In this document: piece by piece, positions 36,261 to 54,119 of the stretch | Position numbering within the stretch: the first letter of the stretch is position 1 | Layout: each line of letters begins with the position of its first letter | Origin: Camarhynchus parvulus | Taxonomy: Eukaryota; Chordata; Aves; Passeriformes; Thraupidae | Direction of reading: 5' to 3' | Assembly: GCF_901933205.1 (NCBI RefSeq) | Contig: NC_044590.1 | Location: 8,943,501 to 9,007,500, forward strand | DNA length: 64,000 nt | Translations under genes and position numbers: made by a program | The notes under the pieces: model-generated | The model's database searches: none | Told to the model about the DNA's origin: nothing | Seen by the model: only the letters and a program-made list of their open reading frames with translations

Positions 36261-39200
36261 CACGAGTCGGGGACATGGGACAGTGCCCGCTGCCAGCAGC
36301 AGGTTCCGGGCAGGGCAAGGAACTCTTCGCTTGGCTTGAGTCTCTTGAACAGCACAGGAGAGCACAATGAAGGGTGGGAAGCAAAACCCAGAGCGTTTGA
36401 AGGGTCAAAGGACTAAACATCAGCACCTACAGCTCCAAAACCTTCTGCCCAGACCCTGGCTCAGCAATTCCCAAGGCTGCGTGGTGTTTGTGGCATCAGT
36501 TGGGATTTTGCATGAGTGTGGCTTGATCCCAGCTCTTGCTCCAGGAATCCCTTTGGCTCCAGCAGGAAGGGGAACAGAAACTTTCCTGCCTGCTTTGGTG
36601 GAGGCTGGGGATGTCAGACCCCTCTCTTTGCCAGTGACAGATTTGTTCTTGGGGACACTGCTTTGCACCAGCCCATGAACATGACTGGTACCAGGACCCT
36701 CATAAGTGGGACCCCTCTGTGCACAGGTACCCTCACCCCTGGGGCAGCTGTGCCACCACACCCAGACACCTCCAGCCCCAGGAATCCGGAGCAATTGGAA
36801 ACCACAAGTCTACAAACATTGTATATACCCAAATCTAATGCAAAAAGGGCTGGGGTGTGAAAACCAAAGACTATTTTTTAATGAAAGACCAACAAAAACA
36901 ACGAACTACAACATTTACTTACAGACGAGTGCCACGTGCTGCATCTTCATCAGTCCTGGAAGAAAACCAAGCAGCATGTTCATTTCAGTCAGGCACATTC
37001 CATTTGCCACCAGCCTGGGACACGCCGGGGAGAGCCTGGCCCAGAGGTGTCACCACATGCCCACAGCTACCTGCAGGGACAAGCCAGCCCCAAGGGCTCT
37101 TCCCAAAAACCTGCACAATGCCCCAGGACACACAGGGCTGCTCCGTGGCACTAAGAGCAAAGTCTGTGCAGAATAAATAGCTCAGCTGCCCAAAAAATAA
37201 GTGGGATATGATGAAGAGGAAATTCCTCTGGGACAGGCACCCTCTGCCAGCCCTGCCTGCTCCTTCTTTGGCCCAGGCTGGTGTCCTGCTGTCCCCACAG
37301 CACCTCCCAGCTCTACCTGCTCCAGCGCCAGCAGCTGGCAAGCAGGAATGTCTGTATGGCATGGAGCCCGAGGACGCGGGGACACGACACCCGGGGGCTT
37401 GGCAGGAGCCTGTCCCGGCACCACACAGGGACTGTTAGCGCTGTGCCAGGGGGTGTTGCCTCGGGACAGGGCATGGCCGAGGAACAGGCTGGCTCCAGGC
37501 ACGGAGTGCTGGTGCAAACCTCATCCAGGCTCCCCCCACCTCGCCTCGCCTGCGGAGATTCTCGTTTCTCGGCAGCCACATTCCTTTGAGGGCGTTTATG
37601 GCTTTTCTGTCTCCCCGCTGTCCCAGGCTAAAATCGCCCCTTTTAAGGGAGCCACAGGACCACGGGTTGCTGGAGCTTTGCCGGCTGCAGGCTGCTCCTT
37701 TGCAATGTATCGCCTCATTTACTGGAAAAGCAGCCTTGCCTTGCCTTGTTTTTTTTCTTGACTCCACAATTTTCTGATGGAGTCAAACTGCAGCTCACTC
37801 CCAACCCCATCCACGCATGTCTCCCAGAGAATAAGATGTATTTTCACCAGCAAGTGATTCACCTGTGCCTAGAACTGGTTTGCCTTTCCTTAGCTGCCGA
37901 TTCCTCCCCAGCTCCATCCTCACCCCGCAGCTCCCTGACTCACCTCCCAAACCTCTAATAAACGGGAAAAACCTGAGCAGGAAGGGCAGGAGGAACAAGT
38001 CACCTTACATTTTCTCACAATGACAGGGGCACTTGGATGCTGCCCCCCCTGGGGTCTTTTGGCAGGAGCTGAACTCCGTGTCGTGGGGAGAAGAGGTGAC
38101 ATTCCCACCTGGGCTCGTGACCTGGGCATTTGGGGAAAGGGCGGGGGCTCTTGGCACAAGGCAGTGCTGAGAGCCTGCACTGGAGGCACAAGGCAGGCAG
38201 GGATGCTGCGGCAGCCGAGACAGACCCTGCACGTTTCTGGCAAGAGTTATTCCTAGGGCTCCGTATCAGAAGTGGAGACTCTCCACTGACTCCAGCGTCA
38301 CTTCTGTCCCCTCTCACCTTTTGGCCCGGGGCAGGCACGCTTTGCTACGAGTAAAAAAAAGAAAAAAAAAATCATTATGTAGAGCTGGCTTGCCTGCAGT
38401 GGTTTAATTGGAATAAAATGTGTGCCCCGCTGAGCGGCACGGCTTGTGCTGAAGAGCCAGGATGAGTCAGGCTCGGTGCCGATGATATCAGTGCTTTTCC
38501 AACGCCCTCCCGGCAAGGGAGGATGAAGGGGCCACGACAGCGAGGAATTTGGGAACGTGTCACTCTGCACGGGCAGCACCCACATGTGCGGTCCCCGCAG
38601 CGGGAATTCGGGATGCAGTGAGCTCTGGGGACCTCGGGGTACTCCGGAAACTCGTGAGTGCACAAACAGCCTCCACGCCTCGCAGCAGTGCCTGGTGCCA
38701 AAAGACACAGACGTGTCACATAGCAGAGACCTGAGCTAATTCCCGGCGCTGCCTCCTCGCCCCTCCGCTGGCAGGGCCGGCCAGGGGGGCAGCAGGGACG
38801 GTGCCGACAGGCTGATGCTGCCCAGGGGCCACACGGAGCTGTGAACAAGCCAGCGCCGGCAGGTGCCCGGCAGAGATTTGGTCATGCAGCTGCTCAGGGA
38901 CCAAAAGCCCCCACTTGTGCTACACCAGCCTGGTCCCCCCAAACCGCGGTGCTGGCACCCCACAACATGCCAACATCAGGCAGGAAGGACTGGGAGTGTT
39001 ATGGACAGGGATAAATCTTTACGTGGACAGTGAAAGCTGAAGCCAGCCCCGGGGTGCAGGCTCCGGGGGCCCCGCACAAAGCCGGTTTTCGGCAGCAGGA
39101 GGTCCCAGGAGAAATAGGGGGGACAGCAAAGCAACAGTAGCCAAAACAGAGCTGGGACACAAACAATACTCAGTTATCTTTTGTTATACAGACAGTGAGA

Positions 39201-39880
39201 GGAACACACTGAGAACGGGACAGGTGGGACACGCACAGACACTGGAAACTCCCTCCCAGCCACAGCAAAGGGCACAGTGGATGTCCCCCATTCCAGCTTG
39301 GCACTGACCAGGCTCGGGCAGAGCTGGCGCTGGGCACGGCGAGGCACTGACTCACCCTGCTGAGACACAGGAAGGAGGCGGCGGCCAAGTCCTTGGCCCT
39401 GCCAAGGAGCAGCCCTGATGTGCAGGGCTGAACGTGGGAGAAAGCAGCCCGGAGTGGGGTCTGCCGGGGATAAGGGTCTCACAAGGTCAGGAGTGAGATG
39501 GGGACGGCCCATCAATACATGATGCTGTCCTCTCTGCCGCGGGAATGCGTGAGCTGGGCATTTTGAGAAGATAAGCAAAGAAAAAGCGAGCATGAATGGT
39601 AACTGCTCTCCCTGCCAGGCAGAGCCCCTGCCTCCCCTCGCCTCCCCCTGCCCACCTCCTGCCAGCGGGGCACAGCTCCTGCCGGGGCAGGGACCTGCAG
39701 CCCAGCACTGCCGGCACTGATCTCTGCCTGGGGCGGCTGTGGTGGGGAGGGACCCTCTGCGGGACCAGGGACGCTGCATGGGGACACCCCGTGGGTCCCG
39801 GCAACGCAGAGAGCCGGGTAGCGCGCACGGAGACCCTGCCATCCGTGGTACCAGGGACCCTTCACGGGGACCTTCTGATT
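36261..39880. other. Intergenic region between the neuritin-like gene and DBNDD2
   Basis: The neuritin-like gene (minus) and DBNDD2 (plus) are divergent, about 4.3 kb apart. I find no exon here. It may hold shared upstream regulatory DNA, but I see no specific element I can defend. Confidence 0.5.
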
Positions 39881-40230
39881 CTCCCTGTGCACGGCAGACC
39901 CCATCCCCGGCAGCGGCGGTGCGGGACCCGGCGGGGCGGGAGGCGCGGCCGCGGTGCGGCGGTGCTGGGCGCGCCGGTTCCGCCCCGTGCCGCGCCGAGC
40001 GCCGCCCCGCAGCGCGCCTTGGGAGAGCGGCGGCGGCGGCGGGGGGCCCGCACTGATCCCCGTCCCCCCGCCCGGCCCGGCCCGGCCCGGTCCGGTGGCA
40101 GCAGCCGCATGTCGGGGCCCGGGGCGCAGAGCCGCAGCCGGCGGCTGCCCGGTAAGTGCCGGCCGCGGGGTGAGCTCGGCGGGAGGGCAGCGGGGCACCG
40201 CACCGGGCGGGCGGGCAGGGCTGGGGTGCC
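39880..40230 (+). promoter_or_regulatory. DBNDD2: DBNDD2 CpG-island promoter
   Basis: Dense CpG sequence with GCGGCGG runs and CCCGGCCCGG repeats surrounds the first coding exon. No TATA box. Minus-strand open frames of up to 497 codons cross it in three overlapping frames and are compositional artefacts. Confidence 0.7.
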
Positions 40231-43200
40231 ACATCCCCTCCATCCTCCCCGCAGAGCACACCTGATGTCCCTGGCAAAGTCCTGCGCCCCACCTGCCCCC
40301 GGAGCCTCCAGCCCCCGAGCCCCTCTCTGCACCAACCTGCTGCCGGCCCCGCTGCCTTAGGGCAGGGGCTGCCCGGGAGCTCCGTGCCTGGGACCAGGAT
40401 GCTCGGGGAGCCGGGGGTTGGAGGGACACCTGCTTGGGAAGTGGCAGAGCTCGGGAACCTGTTGGGTCGCGGGCTTGTTTTGGAGTGGGATCGGCAGCCC
40501 TCAGAGCGCCGTGGCTGCCGGCAGGAGCGGATCCCCCCCGTACCCGCAGGGCTGAGGGTGCTGGGCAGAGCAAACTCCGTGGCGAGCGGCAGCCGGGAGA
40601 ACGGGGTTTGTAGAGGAGCAGCCTGCCAGGCACCGTGCCCGGGTTGTGTCTGCCGTGCCTCGGGCACCGCGCTGCTCCGTTCTCATGCTTCTCCTCGCGT
40701 GAAAGGAAGCAGGGCCCCGCAAATAGCAGGGTCTTATGACACAGCCTCGCCGGGGGAAGAGCTCCGGGCGGCAGGGAAGGATATTTTTAGTGCTGAGACG
40801 CAGGGGATTTGGAGATCGCTTGGAGGAGTGCAGGCGATGAAACCACGGCACACACAGGGGTTACGAGGTGCCGTGTCCTCTCTCTCCATTTCTCCATTGC
40901 CTCCCCTCCCTGCTTTTCCCAGCGGGCAGCCCTGCCAAAACCACTGCCTCCCTCGCGCTCGCCCGGTGCATTTCCTCTCATCAGGACTACGGTTATTTTT
41001 TGCTGCGCTGCAACACGAGGTCAGACGTGCCGATGGAGAACTGTGCAGGGATTAACACTCAGGCAGCTGGAGTCTGAGCATCCCATCTCTGCATGGCCTG
41101 ACCCTCTGTGATTCTCTGGGCATTCCCAACTCCTCCCCAGCCGCTTCTCCCAAGGCTGAAGGAGCTGAAAGCCCTTGGGAGTTATCTTGTTCTGCAGGGG
41201 TTGTGCTGGGGCAGGGGGGTAGGGAAAGGTTTGCCATCTCTGCACAGCCTCCCAGAACATGCCTAGGTAGCTGAGGAGCTGCACTGTCCCCCACCCATCT
41301 CCTCGCAGACCTGGTGGGGGGGAAGGTGCATTCTGGCAAGTTGGGGTCAGTGGGGCATTCTGGGCTTCTCTGGAGGAGCAGAGTCAGGGGTTTGGGCTCC
41401 AGGAAGGCTCTTACTCCAGCCTTTTCTTTCATCAGAGAACTGACCCATACTTGGAGCAGCCTCCCACTTAAACTCCTCACTCCTAACTGCTCACCTCACC
41501 AGCACCTGCTGCTCCTTTCCACAGCCCATATTATTTTTCAGGACCTTCTTTAAATCCCTCGAAATCTCTGCAAGATATTGCAGAGCTGTGGCCTCAAGAA
41601 AAGGCCATTCCCGTCCTCTCTTGGCCTTGTGCCTTCACTAACAATCCTTCTCCCAACCCAAACACACCCCTCCTATTTACCGGCACAGATTGGGTGTGCC
41701 AGGATCCCGATGGCCATGAGGGATGAAAAGTGCATTCCCTCCCAGCAGAAAGGCAGCTGGGTCCGAGTACATCCTGAGCTGGTGCTCCCAGCACCCTCCA
41801 GCCCTGTCTGGCCCCTGCCCCATCCAAACTGCATCCAGGAGTTGCTCCTCTCCCAAGCCTGCTTTGGCGAAGGTGTGGATGGGAGAGCTGACAGAGCTTT
41901 GCCTCTCAGCCCTCCCACGCCTTTCCCCACCACAGCGTGGCCACAAGCCCACACAACGCGAGGGGTGGTGGCTCTTTGGTGTGCCCTGGCAGGGCAGAGG
42001 GACCACTGGGGCCATCCTCCTGGCCCACAGCCCATCCTGTGGCCATCTGCCTAGCAGCAGGTGAGAGGAAATCCCTGCGGGGAATCCTGCCCTGTCCTGC
42101 CCGCCCAAACTCTGCGGCAGTGTTTGGCCCCGGTTGCTGTCCAAGCAGCGCTGAATAAGCCGTGAGAGCCGGAAGGATCTGAAGGCAGCGGGGCGCTCGG
42201 AGCCGCCGCAGCCGCGCTGGGCGGCTCAGCCAGCGGGGCAGAGCCTGGCTCGGAATGCTGATCAGCCTCCAGCCCCTCGCCTGAGCGGGCTCTAGCAATA
42301 ACCATGACAATAGTAATAAAAGCCAGGCCACCAGCAGGTACCGACAGATCCCCCACGGTGCACAGGGGCCGCATTGTGCGTGCTAACGTGTCCCGCGGTG
42401 GGAACATGCCAGCGGGATGAGACAATCCCCGCGGCTGACAGCCACCGAGTGTGACCGGCCGTCACATGGGAAGGGCCGCGGCAGGGAACGCCGCGCTCCT
42501 TTATTCCCCCGGCCGGGGTTGCCGAGGGGCAGCCACACTGGCAGGGCTGTTCGCTCCCCCTGGGCTCGGAAGGGCCGTGCGAGGGGGGAAGGCTCCATCC
42601 CCGGCTCTCACCGCGGTCACGGGTCAGGCAGGGCCAAGCACAGCCCCAGCTGCTGCCTCCCGCTGCCGGCGTTCCTTACATAATGGGATCTCAGTGCTCG
42701 TGCCCAACTCCCCGACCAGAGCTCGAAAACAAGTTCATAAACAGGTCCTGCTAATTTCTCCCTCAAGAGAAGCCCTGGCGCCCACAGGAATGCTGCCACC
42801 AGCAGCCGTCATCACTCTCCCCGAGCGCACTTACTGCGAGTATCGGTCACGTGCAGGGAGAGCGTTAACAGCCCGGATCAGCCGCATTCATGGCACTCAG
42901 GACAGCACACAAGAGCTTTCTGGTTTATTTGTATTGGCACCGCAGAGGGATTTGGACACTGGTCCTTACCTCCACACTGAGGTGTCTTTGGCAGGACGCC
43001 CCATGGCGAGCTGGTCTGTCACCCTGAATCCTGGAGCCAGCACAGCCTCTGCCCTGAGCCCAGCCTCTGTACAGCTGGAGATGGGCTCTCCTTGGTGCGG
43101 TGAACTGCGGCAGTTTGCCATGGATTCAGCACAGCTGGGCTGGGGAGCACAGCTCTGCCTGGGACAGCCAGCTGCTGAAGGGAGACAGCTCCATAGTCAG

Positions 43201-46200
43201 TGCCTTGATCACCCCCTCCTTGTCCCTGCTTTCGTTCTGTTCTGCAGATAGCACAGGGAGGCTGGAGATTTTTGCTGTACCCCAGCAGCACCGGGCTGCA
43301 GCCACCTGGTGAGTCGGCTTTCCCAGCAGGAAAGGTTCACTGGCACCACCATCCCGGGCCCTGCACTGAGCCTCGGCACCAGTGCTTTGGTCAGACATAG
43401 CAAGGCAAAGAGCCCTTCAGGCAGCCTGGACTGCTGCCCCAGCCATTGCAGGAAGACGCTGAGCAGCCGAAGAGGACCAGAGCCTCTTCCAGAGAGTGCG
43501 TGGTGAGTCGCCCTGAGTCACGGTGCATCCCCACGTGGTGCTGCCAGCACAGCCCAGCCCGCGGGGCAGCACCTGCAGATGATGGGGTTGCACTGAAGGA
43601 TGCCCCAGAAACAGGATACAGATAAGCCCTGGAAGAGCTCTCAGGAAGATGTGACATTGATCTCCATGACATCTCACCAGGCTCAGCACCTCTCTCCTGC
43701 ATGGCTCCTGTGCAGCTCTTAGCCAGCTCCCCTGCTGTCCTTGCCCCTGCTCCTGCCAGACAGGGTGGGGATGCTGCTCCCTCTGTTCCCTCCGCCCCAG
43801 CCTGGAGGAGCAGAGGGTTTGGGCTGTGCTCAGGCAGAGCACAGGATGTTTGTTTGGTTTCCTTGGTTATTACACTGCCTGCTTCAATAATCACATTTTC
43901 CTTGCACCGGTTGGGCCAAGTGCAGCAGAAAGGAAATGTGGAATGGCTGAGGTCAAACACCAGCCTGGGAACAGCTGGGGCCACCAGCCACAGCCTCTCT
44001 GTGCCACTTGGATCCTTGCTATTTTGAGTACCCAGCCGAAAAGCAAGTTACCAAGACCGTGGATGCAGCAACAAGCTCCTTCAACAACAGCCCAAGGGCT
44101 CTCATCACTCCCTCCCGTGAGCTGGGGACACAAGCACCGGCAGTGAACTGCTGGAGGAATTACAGGAATGAAAATGTTTGTGCAGGCAGAAGCCAAGCTG
44201 GCTGTGAGCTGGGATGTGAGCCTGGAGCGTGGGTGCGGCTGCATTTATAGTGCTGGTGGTGGCGGGGGTGTGACAGGCAGGGCTGTGCACGGGCAGGGGT
44301 CACACGGTTGCCAGTTCCTTTCATTCCTTATACATCCTTCAGCCCAGAAAGCCTGGAGCACTAAGGCCAGCTCTTGACCCTGGGAGTTCCCCTGCTCGTT
44401 AGCATTCACAGACAGCCCTCTGTTTGGTAGCAGGGAAACTGAAACTTGAAAGTGTGCAAACCGCGGCTGATCTCACAGCAGTTCCCCTTCCCCCTTGAGA
44501 ATTCCCTTCTGCAGCTGTGAGCACAGCACATGAGCTCCCCATTCCCGGCTGCACTGCACCTCAGGGGAAGGATCTGAGGTTCCAGCGCAGCAAGTGCTGG
44601 TGACGCTGCTGCTCTGGTGTGTCACATCCATCCACGGTGACTGAATCAATGTGTGCTGGTAAAGCAGAGCAGAAGGGAACCACCAGCCATGCAGCACAGC
44701 CGTGCAGTGTGAGCTGGGACAGGCAGAAGGGCTCAGACAGCCCTGCCTGCTCCAACTCTCCTCACCTTCTCTCCCCAGCTGAGATGGAGCAGGCCCAGCG
44801 GAACCTGGACGCAGAGCAGATGCAGCAGCAACAGCTGAAACTGCGGGACAGACAGAAGTTCTTTGAGGAGGTTTTCCAGCACGATGTGGATTTCTTCTTC
44901 CCCATGTCCCACCTGCAGATTGAGCACCGGAGACGTACGTGCTGTGGGCACCAGCATGGGGCTGGGGGTGTGACACGGGGGACAGTGACACAGGGGTTGG
45001 AGGTTGCTGGGACATCCCCAGCCTAAACAGGACACGCATGTCCTGAACCAAGGTGGGGCCACAGTGGCTGTGCGTGGGTGTGCTGTGGGTCACACGCCCC
45101 TCCACTGAAGGCACATGGGTACCAGGCTGTGCCCTGCAAAGTCTGGCTTTGGGCAGGCTGCATTTTGGAGCAGGGACAAGGACTGCAGTGATACAGCAGG
45201 GGCTTCCAGAGGGATGTTTTAAGGAAACATGATTTTCCTGGGACCTCTTACCAGCAAGTAGAATTCAGTTCCTTGTGGCAAGGCTGGTCTCCCACCTCAG
45301 GGTCCTGCCTGCACAGAGCTGATGGTGCCCTTTGCCTGGCACTATCACTCACCTTTTCACTGGCCTCTGTCTCTGCAGCCCCCTTAGGCAGCATTTCCTC
45401 CATGGAGGTGAACGTGGACATGCTGGAGCAGATGGATGTGCTGGACCTGTCAGACCAGGACACTGTGGATGTGTTTCTGGGCTGTGGGGCAGAGGAGAGC
45501 AGCATTGCTGGGTCTCTGCCAGGTATGTGCAGTCCCAAGCCCTTTGTGGGCCAGGCTGGAAGCCCTTCCTGCCCCCAGTTCCCACACTGGCTCATTCCTC
45601 AGCCCCTGGGGCAGATCCACACCTGCTCAAAGGCAGATATTGGTGCTGGGTCTGTGAAGTTGGAGGGACCTTGTACTGGGCTGTTCCACATCAGTGTCCA
45701 CCTCCTCAGCCCAGACATTCAGACCCCTGTAAATCCCTTGTGCTGCAGAAGACAGAAGAGCCCAGGCACCTTCCAGAGTCTGTGAATCAAATTCCCTTGT
45801 CCTGAAGCTTCTCTGGAGCAGCCAAGTGCCTTGTCACAAGTCCCAAGGTCCCCATCATGCTGGAGAACCCATTGTGTTGAGCAGGGAGGCTGCAGAACCT
45901 CTCCACCTCCAGCCACACCCCAGGGAGCTGGGCTGGGGTCTGCAGGGAAAGCAAGGGGTGCCAGCACATTCCTCCCCACTCACACACTGTAGTGAGGTCA
46001 AACCAAAGGTCTCCTCGCCTGCTGCAGCCAACAGCCTCACACAGCGTGGCTCTGAGCCGTGCTTCAGGCAAGATGGAAGAGGCTCCACTGCCAAAAACGG
46101 GGAAGGAATGTGCAGCAACTGCCCTGAGCCAAGCCGGGGGTGTGAGGTGGGGAATGGCTGCAGCAGCCACGTGGGGAGCGGTCAGGAATGCACAGCCCAC

Positions 46201-46502
46201 TGAGGAGTGAGAATTGGAGGGGCCATCCATGAAGCTGAGGCACCAATAAACCTCCAAGAGCCTTTTTCATTCTCATACTGCTCTCCTCTCCAGGGGCAGA
46301 TGCCAGCCAGTGCCCAGAGGAGATCACCCTGCAAGTGCCCAACGCAGCCGAGAGCAAATCTCGCATTTCCTCCACCTCCTCTGCCTCCACGGATTTGAAC
46401 AGCCTGGACACCAGCGAGGAGGGGGCCGAGACCCCCGTGGTGCAGTCGGATGAGGAGGACCTGCAGGAGGACAGTCCCAAAGAGCAGGTGGTGAGAAGCT
46501 AG
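40109..46502 (+). CDS. DBNDD2: Dysbindin domain-containing protein 2 (4 coding exons)
   Basis: Exons 40109-40151, 44779-44934, 45379-45522 and 46294-46502 total 552 nt and give 183 aa, all GT-AG and in frame. Exon 1 adds 14 basic residues ([14 protein letters not shown]) and joins in frame to [11 protein letters not shown] second start at 44784 would give 167 aa, near the human short form (161 aa by my count). The core matches the family: [15 protein letters not shown] coiled segment, [11 protein letters not shown], then [17 protein letters not shown] and the [12 protein letters not shown] acidic motif. The C-terminus is Ser-rich ([17 protein letters not shown]) and acidic ([11 protein letters not shown]). 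In mammals DBNDD2 binds and inhibits casein kinase 1 and is linked to oligodendrocyte differentiation. I find no canonical AATAAA within about 1.3 kb of the stop. Confidence 0.95.
42160..42640 (+). promoter_or_regulatory. DBNDD2: Second GC-rich block in DBNDD2 intron 1, possible alternative promoter
   Basis: Two CpG-rich patches, about 42170-42260 and 42395-42620, lie in the otherwise less GC-rich 4.6 kb first intron, with an E-box-like CACATG at about 42463. Mammalian DBNDD2 uses alternative first exons, so a second start site is plausible, but no donor-bounded first exon could be fixed by eye. Confidence 0.3.
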
Positions 46503-46834
46503 CAGGCAGCTCTGCCCTGCTCCCAGCCTCCTCCCTACGGACTGGCCAGCCCAGAAGGAAAGCTGCTGGTGCTCAGTGAACCCCATCCTGGACTGCTGCC
46601 CTGCCACAGGGGAGAGATGGTTTTCCCCTCCTCTCCCTCCATGTGTTCTCCTGGCAGCTAAAGGAGAAGGAAAGGGGTACTGTAAGCTCCCAAAATTAAC
46701 TCTTCAGGCTTTGCTGCTAACACTCCCTGCTTCACCTCCCCCCAACATGCTCAGCATCCCACAGCCCCACCACCTCCAGAAAGCCATCCCTTAGGATCCC
46801 ATTCCCCCTGCCCTACTGACAAAGGTTCTGTCCA

Positions 46835-46909
46835 GACAAGCACTTAACGATGGCACAGAGAGAAATAACACTGATCTAACCAAGCAGTGGGTGTGTGTGT
46901 CATTGGGGG
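46835..46909 (+). repeat. 75-bp perfect direct repeat, copy 1 (DBNDD2 3' flank)
   Basis: Identical over all 75 bp to 49726-49800, from GACAAGCACTTAACG to TCATTGGGGG. Looser similarity continues on the 3' side (GAGGGCTCAG and GGATTGCAGGA) after a small indel. This copy sits about 330 nt past the DBNDD2 stop, probably in its 3' UTR. Confidence 0.95.
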
Positions 46910-47799
46910 CTGAGGGCTCAGAGGGGATTGCAGGAGGGAGAGCAGTGAGAGCAGTGCAGAGCCAGTGTGCTCACTGTGCCATGCAGGAGCAAATGACACC
47001 TCCTGTAGCACAGCCCTGGCTCCTGTGCCCAGGGCAGGAGCAGACAGCACAGGCCTTGGCAGAGAAGGGCTGCAGGGCACCATGGGGAGCAACTCGGGCT
47101 CTGCAGAGAGAGCCAGCACAGACACAGCTGGCCTGAGCAGGGCTGGGGTGCTCGTGAGCTGGACCCACCAGCCATGAGCACAGGGGGGACTTCCCACACA
47201 GGTGGGCTGAGCAAAGAACATCAGCAGCTGCTCCCCCCATGCTGCTCCACAGGATGGAGGAAGCACCAACATGAGGCCACTTTACAGCCCACTTGGGCAC
47301 AAAGTTGGGCACAAAGCTGGCCACAGGCCCCTTGCCACCATCAGTGGCTGCAGGCCAGGCAAGCGCCATCCCTGCCCCTGCATCAGCACAGCTGTGCTCA
47401 CCACGGGTAAAGGAGCCTGGCAGATAAGCAACAGAAGCCAAGGAATGCTCTCCTCATCTTGGCTGCTTCCCAGGGGGTGTTGAGACATTACTGCACTGTT
47501 CCTGTGTCAACCAACACCTTATGGGACCAGCTGGAATGCCCCATATCTGAGTGCAGCAGAAATGTGTTGACTGTACTGCCTTAAGCTGGGGAATTGATCA
47601 AGAAAAAAGGGGCAGGCTTCATGACTTTTCTGGTTGTAGCACAGGGACTTCCCTATCTAGTGTAATTAACAGCTCTGGGTGGACGTTTTTACCTTTAATT
47701 TGGCTGATCAATTCCAAAATGCATCTAAACCTTTATTACCTACCAGTATCCTGTTGCAATGAGTTGCCCAGTGTAAAAAAAAAATCAAATAACAAAACC

Positions 47800-48719
47800 A
47801 ACAATATTATGTAAATATTACCTTTATTTTTTTTTCCTGGGCATGCTGACTTTCTGGTTTTATGTGATGCCATTATGTGGCAAGAGGGGGAAAAAGAGAT
47901 ATAAAGTGATTCCTTATTCTTCACAAATACTGAATCACATTGTCAGTTCCAAGTTAACTTTGCATGAGGACTTTAGATCTGAGCAAGTAAGTGGGTAATC
48001 AACAAGATACAGCAGCTGGTAAGTGGCAACCACACGTTGTTATAATTTTTATGCATATTTCCTGCTGCAACAAATCATCACCACACTCAGATCATCACGG
48101 GGAGAGCAGGAGACGCTGCGAGCTCCATCGCACCGTCACCGCCGGCGCTGCCTTGCTGTGGCTGCCGTTCCCTTTCCCCGGGGGCGGCCCCGGGCCGGCG
48201 GGTGTGGGAGCGGGGCGCTCCCGGATGGCTCCGCACCCGGAGACGGGCGCTGCCCGGCGGGAAGGAGCCGAGGGAATGGCTGAGAAGTGGAAATCACCGG
48301 GGGACGGGAACAGTCCTCGCAGCGTCCTGGGGCACCCTGCGGGGAGCCGCCCAAGCTGAGACGGCCCCAGGGCCTCCCCTCAGCCCCGATTTCAGAGTGG
48401 CGGAGGGGAGCGCTCGGAGAGCCGCTCGATCGCCTCTCACACCACCAGAGTTAACCGCGATCACCCCGGGGTCCTTTCCGACGCAGAATACTCTGTGGTT
48501 CTGTGACAGCGCTGGCGCTCGCTGCTGGGCTGGGGCAGGCGCAGGCACAGCCGGGCTGCCGCTTCTCCCCGCGGGGGCTCCGGGCTCGCTCCGTGCAGCA
48601 GCTCCGGGGCCAGGCCGGGACAGTCCGGCGCTCTCAGCGTCTCCATGGCACCCCCGGAAGCGCCGCCATTGCCGGCGCGGGCGGAAGCGGAAGCGGCGCG
48701 AGGCGGGGCGGGCGGTGGG
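47800..48719 (+). promoter_or_regulatory. PIGT: PIGT upstream region and CpG-island promoter
   Basis: Composition changes from AT-rich (to about 48090) to CpG-dense up to and beyond the PIGT start codon. No TATA box. GC-box-like GGGGCGGGCGG occurs at about 48703-48714, just above the start. A degraded CR1 3' end lies inside the island at about 48465-48507. Confidence 0.6.
48465..48507 (+). mobile_element. CR1 LINE 3'-end remnant in the PIGT promoter region
   Basis: GGGGTCCTTTCCGA followed by AATACTCTGTGGTTCTGTGA is a diverged copy of the CR1 3' terminus (GGGTCCCTTCC, then ATTCTGTGATTCTGTGA-type repeats), plus orientation. Only the terminal part is recognisable. Confidence 0.55.
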
Positions 48720-53873
<5,154 letters not shown>

Positions 53874-54089
53874 GAGGGGCCAGGCCAGCCAGCACTGCCT
53901 GCAGGGCTCTGTGGGGAGACAGACAGCAGAGCACTGCTGCCTCTTGTCTTGCTGGAAGCAGCTTGTTCTGTTTTGCTGGCAGGAATTCTCTTTGGGATCC
54001 AATAAGCCAAGAGATCAGTTCCATTGCTAAGATGGGAAATGGCTCCAAGCCCATTGACTACTGAACTGCACTGCTGTGGGACTGGGAAA

Positions 54090-54095
54090 AATAAA
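54090..54095 (+). terminator. PIGT: PIGT poly(A) signal
   Basis: AATAAA about 217 nt past the stop, followed by a TGTTTGGG GT-rich stretch. This implies a short 3' UTR ending near 54115. Confidence 0.75.
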
Positions 54096-54119
54096 AGACT
54101 TCTGTTTGGGAGAGGTGTA

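Noticed and set aside
34853..36370. Open frames of 287-370 codons on both strands around 35-36 kb
   Set aside because: They overlap one another in at least four frames in a CpG island. Only the exon 1 and exon 2 segments of the neuritin-like gene inside them show family motifs and splice sites.
39174..40667. 497-codon open frame on the minus strand across the DBNDD2 promoter
   Set aside because: Three different minus-strand frames are open over the same GC-rich stretch, the translation is Pro/Arg/Gly/Ala-rich without a domain, and the real DBNDD2 exon lies on the opposite strand. Lack of stops is explained by base composition.
41085..41125. Possible CR1 3' end (CTCTGTGATTCTCTG)
   Set aside because: Only about 15 bp resemble the CR1 terminus, and the upstream GGGTCCCTTCC signature is missing.
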